Below, piece after piece: positions 1 to 5,893 of a stretch of 10,756 nt of DNA (within the stretch, counting starts at the first letter, position 1; the number at the start of each line of letters is the position of its first letter). Made by a program: the position numbers and the translations under genes. Under the pieces are notes generated by a model. That model ran no database searches. It saw only the letters and a program-made list of their open reading frames with translations, and was not told the DNA's origin. The stretch comes from JBBCJT01 sp037190665 (GTDB taxonomy: Bacteria > Pseudomonadota > Alphaproteobacteria > Acetobacterales > Acetobacteraceae): positions 1 to 10,756 of the forward strand of contig JBBCJT010000129.1 in NCBI GenBank assembly GCA_037190665.1, written 5' to 3'.

Positions 1-3
1 AGC

Positions 4-852
4 TTGCAGCGGTCGTTCCGGCGGTTCGGGCCTGTGGCGAGCCTGTTGCTGCTCGCGCCCTTCCTGCTGCTGACCCTGCTGGTTTTCATCCTGCCGCTGG
101 GCGTGCTGCTGCGCGAAAGCCTGTTCGTGCCGGAATTCGGCCTCGCCCATTACGCCCGCGTCTTCGACCAGCCCGTCTACCTGCGCGTGATGGGGCGAAC
201 GCTGCGCATCGCCGCCATCGTCACCGCCGCGACGCTGCTGCTCGCCTATCCGCTGGCGATGGTCATGGCGCGTGCCCGCGGCTGGGTGCTCGGCGTGCTG
301 GTGCTGTGCGTGATGCTGCCGCTCTGGACCTCGGTGCTCGTGCGCACCTACGCCTGGGTGGTGCTGATGCAGCGCAACGGCCTGATCAACCAGATGCTGG
401 TCGCAACCGGCCTCGCCGATCAGCCGCAGCGGCTGCTCTACACCGAAGGCGCGGTGATCCTCGCGATGGTCCACGTGCTGCTGCCCTTCATGGTGCTGCC
501 GCTGTGGTCCACGCTGCGCGCGGTACCACCGGACTACGCGCGCGCCGCCGCGATGCTGGGGGCGGGGCCGTGGCGCGTCTTCGCGCGGGTGACGTGGCCG
601 CTGTCGCTGCCCGGCGTGGCGAGCGGTTGCCTGATGGTGTTCCTGCTCGCGCTCGGCTTCTTAGTCACGCCCTCGCTGGTGGGCGGGCCGCAGCAGATGA
701 TGATCTCCACCCTGATCGGCCAGCAGGTGCGGGAGCTGCTGAACTGGCCCTTCGCCGGCGCGCTGGTCGGCTGCCTGCTGGTCTTCACGCTGGCGCTGGT
801 GGCCGCGTTCAGCCGGTTCCTGCGGCTCGACCGTTTCGTGGCCGCGCGATGA
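4..852 (+). CDS. ABC transporter permease, PotB-like (polyamine/PotD-type family)
   Basis: Inner-membrane channel subunit of a binding-protein-dependent importer. The 282-aa product has a short basic start followed by a strong hydrophobic segment (about residues 10-35) and further membrane spans near 65-90, 97-120, 150-170, 205-225 and 250-272, the usual six-helix layout. The cytoplasmic EAA-type loop that docks on the ATPase is visible around residues 180-200 (A-A-A-M-L-G-A-G, then a W-P-L-S-L-P-G stretch). This matches the first permease of spermidine/putrescine-type transporters. The start is uncertain: TTG at 4 gives a family-length N-terminus, but the frame is open to the window edge, so an upstream start is possible. 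It overlaps the next permease by 4 nt (ATGA). No ATPase gene is visible, so one is expected upstream. The substrate cannot be read from the permease. The family is sure; the substrate is not. Confidence 0.9.
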   Translation: MQRSFRRFGPVASLLLLAPFLLLTLLVFILPLGVLLRESLFVPEFGLAHYARVFDQPVYLRVMGRTLRIAAIVTAATLLLAYPLAMVMARARGWVLGVLVLCVMLPLWTSVLVRTYAWVVLMQRNGLINQMLVATGLADQPQRLLYTEGAVILAMVHVLLPFMVLPLWSTLRAVPPDYARAAAMLGAGPWRVFARVTWPLSLPGVASGCLMVFLLALGFLVTPSLVGGPQQMMISTLIGQQVRELLNWPFAGALVGCLLVFTLALVAAFSRFLRLDRFVAAR

Positions 853-1622
853 GCAACCGCGCCACCCTGCACGCCGTCGCCGCCGCGGTCTGCGTGTTCC
901 TGATGCTGCCGACGCTGATCGTCATCCCGATGTCGGTCTCGACGGAACGCTACCTGCAATTCCCGCCGCAGGGCTTCTCGCTGCAATGGTACGCGGCCTA
1001 CTTCTCCGATCGCGACTGGATCGAGGCCACGGTGTTCAGCGTGAAGGCCGGGGTGCTCGCGGCGCTCGGCGCCACGGTCATCGGCACGATGGCGGCGCTC
1101 GCGCTGGTGCGCGGCACCGTGCCGTTCAAGCGCGCGGTGGAGCTGCTGGTGGTCGGGCCCATGATCATCCCGCACATCGCGCTCGCGGTGGCGCTGTTCT
1201 TCGTCTACGACCGGCTGAAGCTGAACGGCACGCTGCTGGGCTTCGCCGCCGCGCATACCGTGCTGGCGCTGCCGTTCGCGATCTTCTCCGTGCTCGCGGC
1301 GCTGTACCGCTTCGATCCGAATCAGGAGATGGCGTCGGCCGCCTGCGGGGCGGGGCGGCTGCGCACCTTCCGTTCCGTCGTGCTGCCGCAGATCGCGCCG
1401 GGCGTGCTGAGTGCGGCGCTGTTCGCCTTCATCATTTCATTCGACGAGGCGGTTGTGTCCTTCTTCATTTCCGACATCGACGGCAAGGCGCTGCCGCGCA
1501 AGATGTTCGAGGATATCGACTACGACATCTCCCCCGTGCTGGCCGCGGTCGCCACGCTGCTGACGCTGCTGTCGGTCGTGATCCTGCTGGTTGGCCAGCT
1601 TCTCGCGCGGCGGCGGGCATGA
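849..1622 (+). CDS. ABC transporter permease, PotC-like
   Basis: Second inner-membrane permease of the same importer, 257 aa, near the usual PotC length. It has an N-terminal hydrophobic segment (about residues 8-28), further spans near 60-85, 95-118, 130-150, 180-205 and 225-252, and an EAA-type loop at about residues 160-185 (M161-A-S-A-A-C-G-A-G, followed by V-V-L-P-Q-I-A-P-G-V). The start at ATG 849 overlaps the end of the first permease by 4 nt, a sign of translational coupling. No clear Shine-Dalgarno precedes it, which fits coupling. The C-terminal stretch rich in Asp, Ile and Ser (S-F-F-I-S-D-I-D-G) is typical of PotC-like proteins. It should pair with the permease encoded just upstream and be fed by the binding protein two genes downstream, from which it is separated by the regulator gene. 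Confidence 0.92.
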   Translation: MSNRATLHAVAAAVCVFLMLPTLIVIPMSVSTERYLQFPPQGFSLQWYAAYFSDRDWIEATVFSVKAGVLAALGATVIGTMAALALVRGTVPFKRAVELLVVGPMIIPHIALAVALFFVYDRLKLNGTLLGFAAAHTVLALPFAIFSVLAALYRFDPNQEMASAACGAGRLRTFRSVVLPQIAPGVLSAALFAFIISFDEAVVSFFISDIDGKALPRKMFEDIDYDISPVLAAVATLLTLLSVVILLVGQLLARRRA

Positions 1623-1624
1623 TG
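1619..1624 (+). other. ATGATG tandem start overlapping a TGA stop
   Basis: The stop of the second permease (TGA 1620-1622) lies inside two adjacent ATG codons (1619 and 1622), both in frame for the regulator. There is no good Shine-Dalgarno upstream, only GC-rich permease coding sequence. This arrangement suggests termination-reinitiation coupling. The same hexamer arrangement recurs at 2356-2361. Confidence 0.7.
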
Positions 1625-2359
1625 GAACTCGCCCGCATCGAACGCGAAAGCCTCACCGGCCGCGTGACCGCGGAGCTGCGCGCCGCGCTTCTGGAAGGCC
1701 GCTTCCGCCCCGGCCAGCGGCTGAAGATCCGCGAGGTCGCCGCCTCCATGGGTGTCAGCGAGACGCCGGTGCGCGAGGCGGTGATGCAGCTCATCCGCGA
1801 TGGCGGGCTGACCATGCGCACCGGCGGGGCGATCACGGTCGTCAGCCTCGACCTCGCCAGCTACATGGAGCTGCGCAAGATCCGGCTGGAACTGGAACCG
1901 CTCGCCGCCGTCGAGGGGATGCCGCACCAGACCGCGGAGAGCATCGCCGAACTGGCGCGCATCCACGAGGCGCTGATCGCCGCCGAGCAGGCGGAGGACT
2001 GGCGCGGCGCGATCGGGCTGAACTGGCGCTTCCACCACGGGCTGTACGCGCCATCCGGCATGCCGGTGCTGATGCAGATGCTGGAGAACCTGTTCCTGCG
2101 CATCGGCCCGCTGATGAACTTCGTCTACCCGCACGCCCTGCCGAGCTACGACGCCGAGCACCAGCACCTGAACGCGCTGGAGGCGTTGCGCCGGCAGGAT
2201 GCGCGCGCGCTGCGCCAGGCGGTGCGGCAGGACATGATCGAAGGCGGCCGCGCGCTGGTGCGGCTGCTGAGCGAGATCGAGGCCGGACGTGTCGTGCCGC
2301 TGGAGCCCGGCACGGCCGCCTCGCAACCACGGCGAACACGCAAGGGGACAACCGCATGA
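1619..2359 (+). CDS. GntR-family transcriptional regulator with FCD domain
   Basis: Probable local regulator of the operon, 246 aa, typical for the FadR/FCD (VanR-like) branch. The N-terminal winged helix-turn-helix covers about residues 8-75: L-T-G-R-V, the P-G-Q-R-L-K-I-R-E-V-A strand/helix, then the recognition helix with G-V-S-E-T-P-V-R-E-A. The all-helical FCD ligand-binding domain follows (about 80-230), with N135-x-x-F-H139 and H183 at metal-ligand positions. The last metal ligand of the family, usually His, is Asp205 here (R-Q-D-M), lying 22 residues after H183. Start choice: two in-frame ATGs lie at 1619 and 1622. The first overlaps the permease stop by 4 nt, the second by 1 nt; I give the longer form. 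The gene sits between the permeases and the binding protein, so it is co-transcribed with what it probably controls. The ligand is unknown; such regulators often bind organic acids. Confidence 0.9.
   Translation: MMELARIERESLTGRVTAELRAALLEGRFRPGQRLKIREVAASMGVSETPVREAVMQLIRDGGLTMRTGGAITVVSLDLASYMELRKIRLELEPLAAVEGMPHQTAESIAELARIHEALIAAEQAEDWRGAIGLNWRFHHGLYAPSGMPVLMQMLENLFLRIGPLMNFVYPHALPSYDAEHQHLNALEALRRQDARALRQAVRQDMIEGGRALVRLLSEIEAGRVVPLEPGTAASQPRRTRKGTTA
2342..2348 (+). promoter_or_regulatory. Ribosome binding site of the substrate-binding protein gene
   Basis: AAGGGGA lies inside the last codons of the regulator gene, 7 nt before ATG 2356 and 10 nt before ATG 2359. It is one of the clearest Shine-Dalgarno sequences in the window. 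This fits the higher expression normally needed for a periplasmic binding protein compared with its permeases and regulator. Confidence 0.65.
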
Positions 2360-3399
2360 TGCAGCGCAGACACATTCTCGCCGGCGGCGTGGCGCTTGCC
2401 GCTCTGCCCGGCCTCGCCCGCGCACAGTCGCGCGAGGTGATCATCGCCACCACCGGCGGGCTGATGGAACGCAGCCTGCAGGAACATTTCTACCGCCGCT
2501 TCGAGCAGCAGACGGGCATCCGCGTCCGCTCCGTCCCGATCGAGCTGCCGGACCAGTGGGCCCGCGCGGTCGCGGGCGCGCGCAGCGGCTCCGTGCCCTT
2601 CGACATCGTCACCGCCACCCCGCCGGACATGGTGCAGCACCGCGACATCCTCGTCGCACTCGACTGCGACGGCATGGCGGATGTGAAGGCGAGCGGCCTG
2701 CCTGGCGCGTGCTTCCCGCACGGGCTGATGCGCACCGGCGGTGCCATGACGCTGGTATGGTCGAAGAAAGCCTTCCCGAACGGCCTGTCCTCCTGGGCGG
2801 ATTTCTTCGACGTGGCGAAGAACCCCGGCCCGCGCGCGCTGCCCGATTCGGGCGACCGCGAATGGTGGGTGCCGGTGGCCGCCCTGCTCGCCGATGGCGT
2901 GGCCGTGGACAAGCTGTTCCCGCTCGACCTCGACCGCGCCTATCGCAAGCTCGATGCGCTCAAGCCGCAGGTCGCGGCATGGTGGAAGTCGGGCGACCAG
3001 ATCATGCAGATCATGCGCGGCGGCGATGCGGTCGCGACCATGGCCTATTCCAGCCGCTCCGTTCCGCTCGCGCGGACCGGCGAGTTCGACTTCACCTGGA
3101 ACCAGGCGATCCGCGACGTCGGCAACTGGGCGGTGCTGAAGAACGGGCCGAACACGGCGAACGCGATCACCTTCCTCAACTTCTTCGTCACCAACCCGCA
3201 GGAGCACGTGGCCTTCAGCGCCAAGGTGTCCTTCGACTCCAACAACAAGGATGCGGGCGGACTGGTGCCGGCCGAGGAGCGGCGCTTCCGCCCCTCCGCG
3301 CCGGAGAACTGGTCCAAGCTCGTGATCGCCGATTACGACTGGATCGCCGCCAACCGAGAGAAGATGCGCGAACGCTGGATCACCTGGCTGACCCGCTGA
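2356..3399 (+). CDS. ABC transporter substrate-binding protein, PotD-like
   Basis: Periplasmic solute receptor for the importer, 347 aa, a normal length for the family. The N-terminus is a signal peptide: basic M-M-Q-R-R-H, a hydrophobic A/L/G core, and a likely signal peptidase I site after A21-R22-A23. The twin arginine (R4-R5-H-I-L) makes Tat export possible. There is no lipobox cysteine. The mature part begins with the V-I-I-A-T-T-G-G strand/loop seen in PotD/iron-type binding proteins, followed by F-x-x-Q-T-G-I-x-V (about residues 49-57) and P-F-D-I-V (about 82-86). The start is one of two ATGs (2356 or 2359) overlapping the regulator stop. The gene is placed after the regulator rather than beside the permeases, but the close spacing says the three belong together. 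Substrate not determinable; a small nitrogen compound is likely from the downstream enzymes. Confidence 0.9.
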   Translation: MMQRRHILAGGVALAALPGLARAQSREVIIATTGGLMERSLQEHFYRRFEQQTGIRVRSVPIELPDQWARAVAGARSGSVPFDIVTATPPDMVQHRDILVALDCDGMADVKASGLPGACFPHGLMRTGGAMTLVWSKKAFPNGLSSWADFFDVAKNPGPRALPDSGDREWWVPVAALLADGVAVDKLFPLDLDRAYRKLDALKPQVAAWWKSGDQIMQIMRGGDAVATMAYSSRSVPLARTGEFDFTWNQAIRDVGNWAVLKNGPNTANAITFLNFFVTNPQEHVAFSAKVSFDSNNKDAGGLVPAEERRFRPSAPENWSKLVIADYDWIAANREKMRERWITWLTR

Positions 3400-3406
3400 T
3401 CGGTCC

Positions 3407-3736
3407 GTGCTCGTCAACGACCCCGCCACCGCGCATTACGTGATCGACCCCGCGCGGGTCGATCTGGCCGAGGAGTTCCGGCGCAACCCGAAGGGCCCGC
3501 ACAGCGCGGAGCTGATGAAGGTGCTGCACCGGATGCGCTGGTCGGGGGAGGGCGGGCGCTTCGTGCTGATCACCCTCGATCCGGGGCGCCGCTGGATGCT
3601 GGGCAAGCTGCCCGGCATCCGCGGCGTGCCGGTCGAGAGCTTCGCCAACCGCATCTACACCGACATCACCGAGGCCGAGTGGGACGTGTTCCGCATCCGC
3701 TGGAAAGCGATCACCGGGCAGGAGCTGCCTGAGTGA
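3407..3736 (+). CDS. Dimethylformamidase small (alpha) subunit-like protein
   Basis: A 109-aa protein with no signal peptide or membrane segment. It looks like the small subunit of N,N-dimethylformamidase. Two stretches match the pattern I remember from the Paracoccus/Alcaligenes small subunit: N27-P-x-G-x-H32-S followed by L-M-K-V-L-H-R-M-R (36-44), and E-A-E-W-D-V-F-R-I (89-97), which parallels the E-W-D-x-Y-R-I of the known protein. It is shorter than the roughly 132-aa classical subunit. In known enzymes this subunit packs against the large subunit in an (alpha-beta) repeat unit. It lies directly before the large-subunit-like gene and overlaps it by 4 nt, the same order as the classical alpha and beta genes. 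The start is GTG 3407, 7 nt after the previous stop, without a clear ribosome site; a later start would remove little. The call rests on recalled motifs plus position, so it is moderately sure. Confidence 0.7.
   Translation: MLVNDPATAHYVIDPARVDLAEEFRRNPKGPHSAELMKVLHRMRWSGEGGRFVLITLDPGRRWMLGKLPGIRGVPVESFANRIYTDITEAEWDVFRIRWKAITGQELPE
3720..3724 (+). promoter_or_regulatory. Ribosome binding site deciding the GTG start at 3733
   Basis: AGGAG lies in the end of the small-subunit gene, 8 nt before GTG 3733. It supports that GTG, which overlaps the small-subunit stop (GTGA), as the true start of the large-subunit gene. Confidence 0.6.
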
Positions 3737-5892
3737 ACACGACCGAGGTGCTTGGCTATGCGTGGCCGCTGGTGGTCTCGGCCGGGGAGGAGATCGCCTT
3801 CCACCTCTCCAGCCCGACGCTGCGCGCGGCGGAGGCGCGGCTTATGCGCGTGCGCTGCGGCGATCCCGATCCGGCGGGACCGGGGCTGAAGCTCGATGAT
3901 ATGGGGAGTGCGGTGGACGGGCAGGTGGCGCTGCACCATCAGCCGATCCATCCCGGCTCCTTCGCATCCGTCGATGGCGTGCCCGCGTTGGGCAGCTTCT
4001 CCTTCGGCGTGTTTCTATGGCCGACAAGGCCCGGGCAGGACGCGCGGTCCATCGCCGCGATGGAAGGCTGGCGCTTCGGCCTCGGCGCCGATGGCGTGCT
4101 GGAACTCGCGGTCAGGAGTGCGACGCTGCGTGCGACGCGGCCGCTCATTGAACGCGAATGGGTTTTCGTCTGCGCCAGCTACGATGCCGCGACCGGCACG
4201 CTCGCGGTGGCGCAGCAGAGCCTCGATCCGCAGGGCGGCCGGGATCGCAGCGAGGCGGCGACGGGCAAGGCAGCGCCCGGCCTGACCTGCGCGGGTACGC
4301 TGACACTGGCGCGCGGCTTCGACGGCAAGCTGGACCGCCCCCGCCTGTACGCCGCCGCGCTCGACGCCGGCACGGCCCGCGCACTGTCGGAGGCGCTGGT
4401 GCCGCCTTCCGGCGATCCGCGCCTGATCGCGGCGTGGGATTTCAGCATCGACCAGCACGGCGATGTCGCGCGCGACCTGTCCGCGCAGCAGCTTCACGCG
4501 AAGCTGCACCAGATGCCCACGCGCGCGGTGACGGGTGCGAACTGGGACGGGCGCAGCCAGGCCTGGACCGAGGTGCCGTGGCAGTACGGCGCCATCCACT
4601 TCCACAGCGACGACATGGCCGATTGCGACTGGTCGCCGGACCTGACGCTGCGCATTCCGGACGACTGGCGCTCCGGCTTCTACGCCCTGCGTCTGTGCGC
4701 CCACACGGGCTCCGAGCCGGTGGAGAGCTTCGTCCCGTTCTTCCTGCGCGCGCGGCAGCCGAAGGCGAAGCTCGCCTTCGTCGCCGCGACCGCGACCTTC
4801 CTCGCCTACGCCAACAGCGCGCTGCGGCTGGATCAGGTTCATGCGGAATCGATGCTGGAAGGGCTGATCGTGCTGTCGCGGGACGATGTGTACCTGCAGG
4901 AGCACCGCGAGCTGGGCCTGTCCACCTACGACACGCACAGCGACGGCAGCGGCTGGTGCTGGTCCACGGCGAAGCGGCCGATCCTGAACATGCGGCCGCG
5001 CGGCAACACGTTCAACTACGTGAACGACACCCACATCCTCGACTGGCTGGAGCACGAGGGCTTCGACTACGACATCGTCACCGACGAGGACATCCACCGC
5101 GAGGGCGCGCGGCTGCTCGCGCCCTACGCCTGCGTCATCACTGGCTCGCATCCCGAGTATTTCTCGAAGCAGATGCTGGATGCGTTCGATGCCTACCAGC
5201 GCGCCGGCGGCCGGCATATGTATCTCGGCGGCAACGGGTTCTACTGGCGCATCGCCTTCCACCCGACCCTGCCCGCGACGATGGAAATCCGCCGTGGCAT
5301 GGGCGGGCTGCGCACCTGGGAAGGCGAGGCGGGCGAGCACAACCTGATGTTCACCGGCGAACCCTCCGCCCTGTGGCGTCACAACGGCCGCCCGCCGCAG
5401 CGCCTCGTCGGCGTGGGGTTCGATGCGCAGGTGTTCGACCGCTCCGCCGCCTATCGCCGCCTGCCGGACAGTTTCGACCCGCGCGCCGCCTTCATCTTCG
5501 AGGGGATCGGCCCTGACGATCCGATCGGCGAGAAGGGGCTGCGCGGCGGTGGGGCGGCAGGGCTGGAGGTGGATCGCGCGGATGCCACGCTCGGTTCCTC
5601 GCCGAACCTGCTGCTGGTCGCCACCGCCGACCGGCTCGGCACCGGCGGGCTGCCCGCGCCGGAGGAGCTGCGCACGCTGCATCGCGGCTTCGGCGGCGAG
5701 GAGAACGCCCGCGTGCGCGCCGACATGATCTTCACGCCCACGGCGAATGGCGGCGCGGTCTTCGCCACCGGCTCCATCGCCTGGGCGTGCGCGCTGTCCT
5801 GCGACGGCTACACGAACTCCGCCGCGCGCGTCACCGGCAACGTGCTGCGGCGCTTCCTTGATCCTGCCCCCTTCGACGGCTTCGAGAGCTGA
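3733..5892 (+). CDS. N,N-dimethylformamidase large (beta) subunit family amidohydrolase
   Basis: A 719-aa cytoplasmic enzyme of the dimethylformamidase large-subunit family, which hydrolyses a C-N amide bond at a mononuclear iron held by two tyrosines and one glutamate. The first half is beta-rich, with a LamG/concanavalin-like sandwich (about residues 65-230, ending near G-F-D-G-K-L-D-R-P-R-L-Y) and an Ig-like region (about 285-340). The catalytic half starts at K346-L-A-F-V-A and has A-Y359-A-N, S-T-Y399-D-T-H-S-D-G-S-G-W, G-S-H-P-E475-Y-F-S, G-N-G-F-Y-W-R, and G-G-A-A-G-L-E612. Spacings between these residues nearly equal those I recall for Paracoccus Y399, Y440, E521 and E657, so the iron site and catalytic Glu appear intact. 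The substrate need not be dimethylformamide: family members are often of unknown specificity. It is coupled to the small subunit upstream (GTGA overlap) and to the E1 gene 1 nt downstream. The family is fairly certain; the substrate is unknown. Confidence 0.85.
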   Translation: MNTTEVLGYAWPLVVSAGEEIAFHLSSPTLRAAEARLMRVRCGDPDPAGPGLKLDDMGSAVDGQVALHHQPIHPGSFASVDGVPALGSFSFGVFLWPTRPGQDARSIAAMEGWRFGLGADGVLELAVRSATLRATRPLIEREWVFVCASYDAATGTLAVAQQSLDPQGGRDRSEAATGKAAPGLTCAGTLTLARGFDGKLDRPRLYAAALDAGTARALSEALVPPSGDPRLIAAWDFSIDQHGDVARDLSAQQLHAKLHQMPTRAVTGANWDGRSQAWTEVPWQYGAIHFHSDDMADCDWSPDLTLRIPDDWRSGFYALRLCAHTGSEPVESFVPFFLRARQPKAKLAFVAATATFLAYANSALRLDQVHAESMLEGLIVLSRDDVYLQEHRELGLSTYDTHSDGSGWCWSTAKRPILNMRPRGNTFNYVNDTHILDWLEHEGFDYDIVTDEDIHREGARLLAPYACVITGSHPEYFSKQMLDAFDAYQRAGGRHMYLGGNGFYWRIAFHPTLPATMEIRRGMGGLRTWEGEAGEHNLMFTGEPSALWRHNGRPPQRLVGVGFDAQVFDRSAAYRRLPDSFDPRAAFIFEGIGPDDPIGEKGLRGGGAAGLEVDRADATLGSSPNLLLVATADRLGTGGLPAPEELRTLHRGFGGEENARVRADMIFTPTANGGAVFATGSIAWACALSCDGYTNSAARVTGNVLRRFLDPAPFDGFES

Positions 5893-5893
5893 C

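Noticed and set aside
5747..5893. Longer N-terminus for the E1 gene starting near 5747
   Set aside because: The extra 49 codons would overlap the amidase-like gene and translate to Pro/Ala/Arg/Ser-rich sequence. ATG 5894, just after the upstream stop, gives a normal E1 start.
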